The translations under genes were made by a program, and so were the position numbers. From Collimonas fungivorans (lineage in GTDB: Bacteria > Pseudomonadota > Gammaproteobacteria > Burkholderiales > Burkholderiaceae_D), in assembly GCF_001584145.1 (NCBI RefSeq), contig NZ_CP013232.1, positions 2,728,001-2,792,000 on the forward strand: 64,000 nucleotides of DNA, in the 5' to 3' direction. The notes under the pieces were generated by a model. It searched no databases. It saw only the letters and a program-made list of their open reading frames with translations, and was not told the origin of the DNA. Positions 44,698 to 53,150 of this stretch are shown one piece after another. Positions within the stretch are counted from its first letter, which is position 1. Each line of letters opens with the position of its first letter.

Positions 44698-45623
44698 TTG
44701 ATAAAACCTTTGCTGCGCAGGTAATCGCCGGCGACCTTGCGGCCGTCGCGTCCTTCGATGGCGATGCCGGCGTTGAGTTTCTGCAGCGTAGGACTATCCA
44801 GCGACAGGAACACCGGCTTCAGCAGATCCGCGATCTTGGGATATTTCGCCAGCACCTCGGCGCGGATCACCGCGGTCGGCGCATAGACCGGCTGCACCGA
44901 CTTGACGTCGTCCAGCGCTACCAGCCCCAGCGCAGCCAGCGCGCCGTCGGTGCCGTACACCATCGCGGCGTTGACGCCGGAAGTCTGTTCCGCGGCAGCC
45001 TTGATCGTGGCCGCCGTATCGCCGCCCGCGAGGGTCAGCAGCTGGTCCTGTTTCAACTTGAATCCGTAGGTGTTTTCGAAAGCTGGCAAGGCGTCCGGGC
45101 GCTCGATGAATTCAGCCGAAGCCGCCAGCTTGAAGTGGCCGCCCTGGCTGATCCAGCGGCCCAGGTCAACCAGGGTCTTGAGCTTGTTGGCCTGCGCCAC
45201 ATCCTTGCGCACTGCGATCAGCCAGGTATTGTTGGCGGGAGACGGCGTCAGCCATGCCAGCTTGTTTTTATCGAGATCGAGTTTTTTCACCAGCTGGTAA
45301 CCCGTTTCAGCATTTTTCCAGGCTGGATTCTTTTCGTCGGAAAAGAAAAAAGCGCCGTTGCCGGTGTATTCAGGATAAATGTCGACCTCGCCCGAGATCA
45401 GCGCGCCGCGCACTACCTTGGTGGTGCCCAGCTGCAGGCGGTTGACGGTCTTGATGCCGTTGGCTTCCAGTACCAGCTGGACCAGGTTGCCCAGCAGCGC
45501 GCCTTCGGTATCGATCTTGGAACCGACGCGGACCGGTTCGGCGGCCTGGGCCATGGGGGAAAGCAGGGCAGCGGCCAAAGAGGTGGCCAAGGCAGCGGCC
45601 AGCAGGCGAGTGTACAGACTCAT
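44694..45623 (-). CDS. yehZ: Betaine-type ABC transporter binding protein, YehZ/OsmF-like
   Basis: 309 aa. Sec signal peptide (L-A-A-A-L-A-T-S-L-A-A-A-L-L-S-P-M-A-Q-A), then the OpuAC/YehZ fold: V-R-V-G-S-K-I-D-T-E-G-A-L-L-G, G-E-V-D-I-Y-P-E-Y-T-G-N-G, and W-L-T-P-S-P-A-N-N-T-W. The family binds glycine betaine or other quaternary amines; YehZ itself has low betaine affinity and its physiological ligand is debated. GGAG precedes the ATG at 45623. It follows the desaturase gene by 28 bp on the same strand. Confidence 0.88.
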   Translation of the reverse strand: MSLYTRLLAAALATSLAAALLSPMAQAAEPVRVGSKIDTEGALLGNLVQLVLEANGIKTVNRLQLGTTKVVRGALISGEVDIYPEYTGNGAFFFSDEKNPAWKNAETGYQLVKKLDLDKNKLAWLTPSPANNTWLIAVRKDVAQANKLKTLVDLGRWISQGGHFKLAASAEFIERPDALPAFENTYGFKLKQDQLLTLAGGDTAATIKAAAEQTSGVNAAMVYGTDGALAALGLVALDDVKSVQPVYAPTAVIRAEVLAKYPKIADLLKPVFLSLDSPTLQKLNAGIAIEGRDGRKVAGDYLRSKGFIK

Positions 45624-45651
45624 GTTGACTCCGTTAGATAGCAATGCCGGT

Positions 45652-46620
45652 TCAGGCAAAGGGATGGATATCGGCAATCACCGGTGTGCTGCGATGGCGC
45701 CACAGCAGCGGCAGGTAGCCGCGCTCGACAAAGCCGTCGCTGCGCTCCAGGTAGGTCTCGCGTTCGGCCAGATAGGCTTGTCGTAGGTGGAACCATGGCA
45801 GTCCGGGATGCAGGTGATGTACAAGATGGTAATTCAAATTCAGGAACAGCAGGCGCCAGGGCCATGCCGCTTCATTGATTACCGAACGTCCATGTGTGGC
45901 TTCGACCGCCCGGTGTTCGTAGAAAGAACGCACCATGGTCAGGCTGAGGGCCGGATAAGCGACGGCGAAAAGGTAGAACCACGGGGATATTCCGGCGCCG
46001 TGCAGAAACAGCAGGAGCGCTGCCAGCAGCGTCAGGTGCCAACCCCAGGTAACAATGGTTGTCCGGTTGGGCTGCCGCCACGCGCTGCGGACGGTCTGCG
46101 ACCATGCCAGCGCCGGCCCGGCCAGCAGGCGGCCGCCGGAGGTATTGCGGAAGCGGCGCAAGGCCCTTCCCAACGAGCTGCGGCTCTCCAGCGACACGTA
46201 ATAGGTTTCCGGATCGGCGCCAGGCAGCGTCAGTATCTTTTCATCGCGATGATGGGCAAGGTGGCTGTCGCGATATACCGCGTATGGATACCACACTGCC
46301 AGCGGCAGCTGGCCGAACAAGGCGTTGAAACGGGCATGGCGGGTCGGATGACCGTGTATCAGCTCATGCTGCAGGGACATGTACCAGGCGCTCAGTGCGA
46401 TCAGCAGAGGGGTACCGAGCCACGGGCCCAGTTCGCGCCAATGCAGCACGGTGGCCAGCCAGCCGCCGTAGATCAGGGCAATCAGCCCCCAGGTAGGCAA
46501 TTCCAGGCGCGCCAGCCATGCTGCGGCCAGCGTCTTTTCTTCCGCCGGGGCTACAGCCGCGGTCAACAGCTCAGGTTGATCAAGGAAATGGAATTTTGGG
46601 TCGTGAGGTAAAAAGTACAT
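45652..46620 (-). CDS. Membrane fatty-acid-desaturase-family di-iron oxygenase
   Basis: 322 aa with several membrane helices and all three His boxes of the integral-membrane desaturase/hydroxylase family: H-E-L-I-H-G-H (~85), H-L-A-H-H-R (~120) and H-L-V-H-H-L-H-P-G (~270). The family includes fatty-acid desaturases, alkane hydroxylases and other C-H oxygenases, so the substrate is open. It is the first gene of the minus-strand run leading into yehZYXW (28-bp gap), which suggests it acts on the imported compound or adjusts the membrane under the same stress. Start 46620 chosen; 46638 possible. Confidence 0.82.
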   Translation of the reverse strand: MYFLPHDPKFHFLDQPELLTAAVAPAEEKTLAAAWLARLELPTWGLIALIYGGWLATVLHWRELGPWLGTPLLIALSAWYMSLQHELIHGHPTRHARFNALFGQLPLAVWYPYAVYRDSHLAHHRDEKILTLPGADPETYYVSLESRSSLGRALRRFRNTSGGRLLAGPALAWSQTVRSAWRQPNRTTIVTWGWHLTLLAALLLFLHGAGISPWFYLFAVAYPALSLTMVRSFYEHRAVEATHGRSVINEAAWPWRLLFLNLNYHLVHHLHPGLPWFHLRQAYLAERETYLERSDGFVERGYLPLLWRHRSTPVIADIHPFA

Positions 46621-46735
46621 GCGCGGCTCTCTTTCCATTAGCCGCGAATATATAGTAGGTATATGCCAAGAAAGAACGAATCATTTTGAACAACTATATA
46701 CGGAATAAATATATGCCTTGGACGCCCGGCGCCGT

Positions 46736-47338
46736 TCAGGCGCCTGCGGCTTTTCTGCCCTGGGGAATGCCCTCCAGTTTGCGCGCCATGCCGAACAATT
46801 GCTGTTCAAGGATTTTGATCTTTTTTTCCTGCATGATTTCGACTGCCGATTTTTCCGCGACGGAGAGAGGGACAGCCGGGAATATTTTCCTGATTTCTTC
46901 GATCGAGGGCAGCGGAACAGCCGGCCAGCGGATGAGTTTTATGCCTGCGGCTGCCATGGCGCTGTTTTTTCTGGCGTCGCGTTTTTGTGCAGCCGCGCCG
47001 GCGTGGGATTTGTCGTCGATTTCAATACCCGCAAGGACGTCCAGGGAGCCATTGCAGATGACGAAATCCAGGCTTTTTGCACTGATCGTGTTGAACGCGC
47101 CTCCTTGTTTTTTTGCATCGATGCAGCTCGAAAGCGCCACCTGGGCCAGGACCACATAACCCGGAAGGGCGTCGATCAGTTCCCAGTACATTTCCCGTTC
47201 GTTCGGGGTCAGCAGCGCCTTGCTTTTGTACTGGTAGCCGCTCTTGGCGTCTGTTGCCTTGCCTTTTTTACTCGCCAGGGCAGCAATAACCGCCAGGACG
47301 ATCAAACCGAGGATGATTAAACCGAATGCCTTTAGCAT
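46736..47338 (-). CDS. Membrane-anchored DUF2726 protein
   Basis: 200 aa. One N-terminal transmembrane helix (L-I-I-L-G-L-I-V-L-A-V-I-A-A-L-A) and then a DUF2726 domain: L-T-P-N-E-R-E-M-Y, S-L-D-F-V-I-C, I-E-I-D-D-K-S-H and I-K-L-I-R-W-P-A. The D-F-V and E-I-D-D-K-S-H elements are the residues of a restriction-endonuclease-like fold. A helical tail ends the protein. SD AGGGG. It is separated from the desaturase by 115 bp and may have its own promoter. Role unknown. Confidence 0.8.
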   Translation of the reverse strand: MLKAFGLIILGLIVLAVIAALASKKGKATDAKSGYQYKSKALLTPNEREMYWELIDALPGYVVLAQVALSSCIDAKKQGGAFNTISAKSLDFVICNGSLDVLAGIEIDDKSHAGAAAQKRDARKNSAMAAAGIKLIRWPAVPLPSIEEIRKIFPAVPLSVAEKSAVEIMQEKKIKILEQQLFGMARKLEGIPQGRKAAGA

Positions 47339-47426
47339 TTATTTCCCCTGATGGAATTTTTGCAACTTTATCAGCTTTAACGAAAGGGCAGCACATTTCG
47401 TCTCCAACTTTCGATCTGTAAACTCA

Positions 47427-47810
47427 TTAGGGACCGGCCGACGCCATGTCAGCCAGAACCTCCTGGGCGGCGCGGAAAGCATCCACTGCCAGCGGCACGC
47501 CGCAGTACACGGTGGCATGCAGCAGCACTTCCTGTATTTCCTCCATCGTCGCGCCGTTGTTGCGGGCGCCGCGCACATGGCCTTTCAGTTCCTGGGTGCG
47601 GCCCAGCGCTGTCAGCATCGCCAGCGTCAGCAGGCTGCGGGTTTTCAGGTCGAGGCCGTCGCGCTGCCAGACCGTGCCCCAGGCGTTGCGGGTAATGTAT
47701 TCCTGCAGCGGGCGCGTGAAGTCGTCGGCGCCGGCGAAAGCCTTGGCCACGAATTCCTCGCCCATAACCTGCTTGCGCATTTCCAGGCCGTCTTCGAATT
47801 GTTTGTCCAT
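47427..47810 (-). CDS. pcaC: 4-carboxymuconolactone decarboxylase (PcaC)
   Basis: 127 aa, the PcaC length. Motifs: G-L-D-L-K-T-R-S-L-L-T-L-A-M-L-T-A-L-G-R, L-K-G-H-V-R-G-A-R-N-N-G-A-T and Y-C-G-V-P-L-A-V-D-A-F. It decarboxylates gamma-carboxymuconolactone to beta-ketoadipate enol-lactone, between PcaB and PcaD. It lies alone here, 47 kb from pcaHG and 14 kb from pcaD. It lacks the C-x-x-C of AhpD relatives, which favours PcaC. Divergent from the pmpAB pair. Confidence 0.85.
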   Translation of the reverse strand: MDKQFEDGLEMRKQVMGEEFVAKAFAGADDFTRPLQEYITRNAWGTVWQRDGLDLKTRSLLTLAMLTALGRTQELKGHVRGARNNGATMEEIQEVLLHATVYCGVPLAVDAFRAAQEVLADMASAGP

Positions 47811-47935
47811 GCTGTCTTTCCTTTATCTGGAGGATTGATCTTGTCTTCTTTGGATCAGGCGCCGTATCAATCATGCGAGAATAAACAAGTTTCATCAACG
47901 GCCACGCAAAATATTCGTCCTCATGAGGAAAACCG

Positions 47936-48370
47936 ATGTCTATCGACTGGAATGCATTCACACCATGGCCCGCATTGCTGGGCGGCCTGCTGATCGGCCT
48001 GGCCGCCGCCATGTTCGTGCTGCTCAATGGCCGCATCGCGGGCATCAGCGGAATCCTGGGCGGGCTGTTGCAGCCGGCGCCGGGAGATGCAAGCTGGCGC
48101 GCCGCGTTCATCCTGGGCCTGGTCGGCTCGCCGCTGGTATACGCTTTATTTGCAACGCTGCCAGCCGTGCAGATTGATGCCGGTTTCGGCGCCTTGACGG
48201 CGGCGGGGCTGCTGGTCGGCATCGGCACCCGTTATGGTTCCGGCTGCACCAGCGGCCACGGCGTCTGCGGCTTGTCGCGCCTGTCGCCGCGTTCGCTGGC
48301 GGCTACCGTCGTCTTCATGGGCTGCGGTTTCCTCACTGTCTACGCGCTGCGCCACCTGTTTGCCGCTTAA
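47936..48370 (+). CDS. YeeE/YedE sulfur-transport membrane protein, PmpA-like
   Basis: 144 aa, about four helices. The signature [12 protein letters not shown] is the conserved Cys region of the N-half of YeeE/YedE (TsuA-like) transporters, here encoded as half-size proteins. Such pairs import thiosulfate or related sulfur species and often accompany sulfide-response genes. SD GAGGA. The partner starts 10 bp downstream. No BigR or sulfur dioxygenase gene is adjacent. Confidence 0.83.
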   Translation: MSIDWNAFTPWPALLGGLLIGLAAAMFVLLNGRIAGISGILGGLLQPAPGDASWRAAFILGLVGSPLVYALFATLPAVQIDAGFGALTAAGLLVGIGTRYGSGCTSGHGVCGLSRLSPRSLAATVVFMGCGFLTVYALRHLFAA

Positions 48371-48380
48371 GGAAAAATCC

Positions 48381-48815
48381 ATGCTCATCGTTACATCGTT
48401 GCTTGCCGGCCTGGTGTTCGGGCTGGGATTGATCGTATCCGGCATGGCGAATCCGGCCAAGGTGCTTGGTTTCCTCGATCTCGGCGGCGCCTGGGATCCG
48501 TCGCTGGCGTTCGTGATGGCCGGCGCCATCGCGCTGGGACTGGTGGCGTTTTCTTTTGCAAAAAAACGCAGCACGTCCTTGATCGGCGCCGAGATGAAGC
48601 TTCCGGCGGCGCGCCGTATAGATCGCCGCCTGCTGATTGGCAGCGCCTTGTTTGGCGCAGGGTGGGGGATTGCGGGCATCTGCCCAGGGCCGGGCCTGGT
48701 CGACCTCGGCATGGGCGAGACGAAGGCGCTGGTGTTTGTAGCGGCAATGCTGGCGGGCATGGCCGTGTTCGAGATTGCTGAAAAGCGCCGGCACGCGGAC
48801 AAATCGCCGCATTGA
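48381..48815 (+). CDS. YeeE/YedE sulfur-transport membrane protein, PmpB-like
   Basis: 144 aa, about four helices. It begins with G-L-V-F-G-L-G-L-I-V-S-G-M-A-N-P-A-K-V-L-G-F-L-D and contains G-I-C-P-G-P-G-L-V-D-L-G, the motif of the C-half of the family. It pairs with the gene 10 bp upstream to make a full transporter. A charged C-terminal tail (E-K-R-R-H-A-D-K) is cytoplasmic. The 211 bp after it carry a 20-bp palindrome and the start region of the TadG-like gene. Confidence 0.83.
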   Translation: MLIVTSLLAGLVFGLGLIVSGMANPAKVLGFLDLGGAWDPSLAFVMAGAIALGLVAFSFAKKRSTSLIGAEMKLPAARRIDRRLLIGSALFGAGWGIAGICPGPGLVDLGMGETKALVFVAAMLAGMAVFEIAEKRRHADKSPH

Positions 48816-48970
48816 ATGATGTAGTGCCGGGGCTGCAGTTCTGCAATCCTTTCCATCGACGATCCAATATGTGCGCGTAGACTTGTTCTCGCCAGCGTCA
48901 TTATCCCGTAACAAAACCTAGTTACCATCCGGAAAGATTTTTAACGCATGTTTTTAACACGCGTTGCCAA

Positions 48971-48990
48971 GAGCGGTGGATCCACCGCTC
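48971..48990. repeat. Perfect 20-bp palindrome
   Basis: GAGCGGTGGA at 48971-48980 is immediately followed by its exact inverse TCCACCGCTC (48981-48990), with no loop. It lies 36 bp before the TadG-like start. A loopless palindrome fits a protein-binding site better than an RNA hairpin. Confidence 0.5.
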
Positions 48991-49026
48991 ATTCGCGCAA
49001 ATTTACTTTCCAATCAGGATGTCCAC

Positions 49027-51468
49027 ATGGTGCTGAAGCGATGCTTGCCGGACGTGAACAAGTGGTCTCGCTCCGGACGCCGCTGCCGCTTGCCGCGGCG
49101 CGAATTTAGCCACATACCCAATCACACCTACAGCCGCGGCGCGATACTGCCGATCGGGATCTTTTTCCTGGCGGTGCTGTGCGTCGGCATATTTTCCGTC
49201 TATAACATGGCGCAGGTGACCAGCGACAAGCGGCGCCTGGTCAACGCCGCCGATGCGATTGCCTACAGCACCGCCAATATCGCCGCGGAAGGCCTGAACT
49301 ACACTGCCTACACCAACCGCGCCATGATCGCCAACTACCAGGCGGTGGGCCAGATGACGGCAATGTGGTCGAACATGACCATGTCGGACCAGTACTGGAA
49401 AAACAATACCAAGGTGATGAAGGCCACCGCTGCGCTGACCAAGTTCATCCCCTATATCGGCACCGGCCTGTCGAGCATTCTTAATGCCGTCTCCACCTTC
49501 GGCAAGTACTGGGAAAAAATCGTCGACGGCGTGCGCGTCACCAGCCAGGTGCTGGCCAATGCCGGCACCGCCACCACCTCGCTGACCAACTACGCGATTT
49601 TCGCCTCGCAGCAGGTGCACCTGACTACCACCGTCTCGGCCATGATCGCGATGCAAAAGGAACTGCTGACGGCCAACGCACCGCAAGCCGAGTATGTGCC
49701 GCAGACCATCATGTACCAGGTCGCCAAGAGCGTGGTGGACTTCGGCAGCATGATCAAGCTGCACCAGCCGCCGCGCAAGTTCATGGGCAGCACGGAGATG
49801 AAGACCAAGCTGCCGGACAGCACCGGCACCGCCGATTTCAACCTGGTGCACCGGGTGATGATGCAGGACATGATCAAGCTGACCAGCGCCATGGGCGGCC
49901 GTCGGCTGTTTCCCAACGCGGTGGGCCTGTGGGCGGTGGACGGCTGCAACCTGAGCGGCATCAACGGCATCCTCACCGGGCTCTCGGCCAACGGCCTGGA
50001 GCAGATCGTGCCGGCGCTGCAAGGCAATGTCGCGGCGGACGTCATCGGTCCGGTGATTGAAGCATTCATGAATACGGTGGGCCTGATCGTCAGCCCGATC
50101 ATGTGCCTGTACGAGCGCACCGGCGGCACCCGCATGATCCAGATGCAGGACGGTACCTATGCCTGGAGCAATATCGACATCATGGAGATCAATCCGCACC
50201 TGTTCAACATCCACATCCCGATGGCCGGCGCGGTGACCATGTCCAAGGTCGGCCGCCAGGGCATGGACAAGAACCAGGAAGTGCCTGAAGACCTGGCCAA
50301 GTTCGTGGACGTGGTGAAAGATACTTCGTCCTGGAAGAAATCGTTCTGGGGCGAGGCTACCGGCATCGACGACTGCATGTATTTCACGCTGCCCAGCGGC
50401 GAGCTCTATGCGCCGCGCATAAGCGGCGCCTGCGGCTCGCTGTCTGCCGGCGCGGCCAAGAAATACTACGAGCGCGGCGTCATGAATATAGCCAAATCCT
50501 CCGGCGAGCGCGCGATGAAGGGCCAGCCGCAAATCGCCACAGCCAGCCAGACGCTCAACAACGCCGCCATGGCGACCCTGGAACCGGTGATCAATGCGGC
50601 GGGCGCAGGCGTCAATTCCTCCAATTCCTCAGAGTCCGCAGTAAATCTTCCAGACGCCAATGCCGGCAACCTGACCGGCGTGCTGGGCGGCGCTCCGGCC
50701 GGCATGCCGGCTTCCGGCGCCGCACTGAATGCACCTAATCCCGGCAGCGCCGATTCGGAAGTAGCGGTAGCGACGGCGATGGCGCAGCAGGCGGCGAATT
50801 TCCAGCAGCTGTCCAGCCTGGGCGGCAATGTCGCCAGCTCCATCTCAAACATGCTGGGCAGCGGTTTTTCGCTCGCCACCTCGGCGTTCGACGATCCGCT
50901 GGACGCACCCAACGGTTTTGTCCAATTCATCCTCAAGGCCCTGGGCCTGGGCGATTTGATCGACGTCCTTAGCATGCGCACCTCGCGCGGCACCGAAACG
51001 CTGTTCCAGAAACCCGGCCTGGGCGGCGTGGTGGCGGCCGACATGGGCCTGCCGGCGGAACGCTTCGGCCTGTGGGAAATGCGCGGCGCCAACATGGGCA
51101 ACTACCAGCTGGGCGACCGCGAAGCCAGCAACCTGTTCGTGGCCAGCAAGGAAGTACAGGACAACGCCCTGAAGGATATCGGACCGTCGTTCGTGGTGGC
51201 GCTGCAGCAGAACGTCGACAAGACGCCGCTGCGTGCGGAAAGCAAATTCAACCTCGGACGCGAGCCCATGCATGACTACGATACGGAACTCAAGCAGGAC
51301 TACCTGAAAGCAATCGGCAAGGCGCGCGTTTATTATCGGGCGCCGGTGGAGCGCTGGACCACGCGCGGCCAGATCGTTTCGCACGCCAACCTGATGCTGC
51401 CGTACTGGAACGCCCGGCTCGAAGGCTTGAACTACCCTGAGAAAGCACTGTTTTTCATCATCAACTGA
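49027..51468 (+). CDS. Large TadG-like membrane protein
   Basis: 813 aa. A basic N-terminus, then one transmembrane helix at ~38-60 (G-A-I-L-P-I-G-I-F-F-L-A-V-L-C-V-G-I), and immediately after it the element D-K-R-R-L-V-N-A-A-D-A-I-A-Y-S-T-A found in Flp-pilus TadE/TadG-like proteins. The long remainder is exported, rich in Ala/Gly/Ser, with no vWA motif that I can see, unlike classical TadG. AGGA precedes the ATG at 49027. A TadE-like gene follows after 31 bp. No prepilin, TadA ATPase or secretin gene is in the window. Confidence 0.65.
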   Translation: MVLKRCLPDVNKWSRSGRRCRLPRREFSHIPNHTYSRGAILPIGIFFLAVLCVGIFSVYNMAQVTSDKRRLVNAADAIAYSTANIAAEGLNYTAYTNRAMIANYQAVGQMTAMWSNMTMSDQYWKNNTKVMKATAALTKFIPYIGTGLSSILNAVSTFGKYWEKIVDGVRVTSQVLANAGTATTSLTNYAIFASQQVHLTTTVSAMIAMQKELLTANAPQAEYVPQTIMYQVAKSVVDFGSMIKLHQPPRKFMGSTEMKTKLPDSTGTADFNLVHRVMMQDMIKLTSAMGGRRLFPNAVGLWAVDGCNLSGINGILTGLSANGLEQIVPALQGNVAADVIGPVIEAFMNTVGLIVSPIMCLYERTGGTRMIQMQDGTYAWSNIDIMEINPHLFNIHIPMAGAVTMSKVGRQGMDKNQEVPEDLAKFVDVVKDTSSWKKSFWGEATGIDDCMYFTLPSGELYAPRISGACGSLSAGAAKKYYERGVMNIAKSSGERAMKGQPQIATASQTLNNAAMATLEPVINAAGAGVNSSNSSESAVNLPDANAGNLTGVLGGAPAGMPASGAALNAPNPGSADSEVAVATAMAQQAANFQQLSSLGGNVASSISNMLGSGFSLATSAFDDPLDAPNGFVQFILKALGLGDLIDVLSMRTSRGTETLFQKPGLGGVVAADMGLPAERFGLWEMRGANMGNYQLGDREASNLFVASKEVQDNALKDIGPSFVVALQQNVDKTPLRAESKFNLGREPMHDYDTELKQDYLKAIGKARVYYRAPVERWTTRGQIVSHANLMLPYWNARLEGLNYPEKALFFIIN

Positions 51469-51499
51469 TCATCAACTGAACCCCGGCCGGAAAGACTTC

Positions 51500-52647
51500 A
51501 TGCTCATGCTGCCCACCCGATCCACCGCATTGCCCAGGCTGCGCTGCCAGCGCGGCCAGGCGCTGGTCGAATCCATCATTGTCTGCAGCCTGTTCATGGT
51601 GTTCCTGTTCGGCCTGCAGTGGGTGTGGCGCTTCGGCGAACTGGCGCAGCTCAATGCCGAAGCCCCGCGCTTTGCGATCTGGGAGCGTACCGCTTACAAG
51701 ACCAGCGGCGGCGCCGAAACGCAAGCGCTCTACAGCAGCGACGGCAACCTGGCGCCGCAGGTATTCCGCAACGTCTACCTGACGCCGCGCGGTGCGCGCC
51801 AGTCGCAAGGCGAGGGCAGCACCGCCTTGATGCAAGACCATCCGGACTGGATGAGCACCGCAGCGCGTTTTTTTACCGGCACGATGAAGGGCGCGACTTT
51901 CGGCTCACTCTCCGGCAATGCCTTGAGCGTAGTCACCAATTCAGACAAAACACCCGGCGGTCCGATGGGCTTCGATCCCACCCACAACACCTTGACCAGC
52001 CTGAAGCTCGATGACAAACCCTACGAGCGGGTGCAGGTCAACGGCGCCATCGGGCTGAGCGATTTCATCACCGATTTCCTGCAGCAGCGCTTCGGCATCG
52101 CGCCCGGGCCGACAGCCTGGCCGCCGGCGGCACCAACAGCACCGCGCTGGGCAGCCTGACCATGGTTACCAATTCCTGGTCGGCGCCGGGAGCGGTGGCG
52201 ATCAAGCGCATGTTTGACGAGCTCAATCCGCTGGCTCCCAGCAACAATGTCGGCATGGTGCTCAACAACGGCAAGTACGGCAACCTGTCGCAGCTGATCG
52301 GCGGCGCCTCCGGTTTCGGCAGCAATTACCGGGTCGACAAGGTCGGCATCAACCCGGCGCAAGTGTCGACGCTGGTTTCGCAGGGCATGGGTTTTGATTA
52401 CGACAGCCTGAAAAACCCAGGCGACCTGATAAAAATATTCAAGCCTACCGATGAATACAAGGAAAGCTTTGTATTCAAGGCGGCCACCATCGAGCCCGAA
52501 TACGTCGGCATTATCTGCAAGGCGAAAGTACCGAATTCGATCCGGTTGACGCAGTACACCCAGGATGAGCTGTGCCCATCCGGCACGGTGCGCGCGCGTA
52601 CGATTTCCATGTTCGACAATCCGGCGTGGCGGTTTGTCGCGCCGTAG
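51500..52647 (+). pseudogene. TadE-like protein gene with a one-base frameshift
   Basis: 51500-52159 encodes an N-terminal TadE-like part: R-G-Q-A-L-V-E-S just before a single membrane helix (~24-43), and then an exported domain. The reading breaks near 52106-52108 (GGG): it continues as a Pro/Ala-rich run to a stop at 52159. The other frame carries on with A-D-S-L-A-A-G-G-T-N-S, then M-V-T-N-S-W-S (52162), and runs to 52647. Adding one G to the GGG run joins both into ~382 aa. Either a genuine frameshift or a base-calling error. It is 31 bp after the TadG-like gene. Confidence 0.7.
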
Positions 52648-53150
52648 GACGACATTTGGAATGCGGCGAGAGTTTTAAGAAAATTCATTAATATTCAATG
52701 TGTTGTAGATGAATCCTATGATTTAGATTAAATTCAGAGCGAAACTCAAAAGCCTTTTTATTCAATGGTTTACATCAATACCCTGTGAATTTAGATGAAA
52801 TAACGAAGGTGCGCTTCCCCGGCCACGCACATGCTCCGCTAGGCAGTCATAATTCCTGGCAAGGATAGCCGCCGGTTCAAAACGAGGCAGGTATGCCGTT
52901 GCGCCAGCTTCTTTGTTTTTTGACATGGCGAAATATGTGCGGCGTCGTGAAGAATATATATATAATTTCCGCAGGGCAAATTTGCCCCTCATCATTCAAC
53001 GCCAGCCTTCCCCAGGCCGAGTGGATCTTGATTCAACCGGCAGGCCTCAAGATTTTACAGATCGTCTTTCGGCTGCTGCATTGCTGTCTACAAGCCAGGT
53101 TTTTCTTTCCCCTGAAAAGGGCTCAAAAATGATAGTTTTTGGAGAAGAAA
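52648..53150. other. AT-rich intergenic region without supported gene
   Basis: 503 bp, clearly lower GC than its surroundings. Two overlapping plus-strand open frames (52893-53132 and 52913-53167) have no convincing SD or homology, and one would overlap the next gene. GGAGAAG at 53141 is the SD for the gene at 53151. No dyad with a T-tract noticed. Confidence 0.5.

Noticed and set aside
49003..50532. 509-codon minus-strand open frame under the TadG-like gene
   Set aside because: Composition is dominated by His, Arg, Ala and Gly as expected for antisense of a GC-rich gene; the plus strand has a clear membrane anchor and SD.
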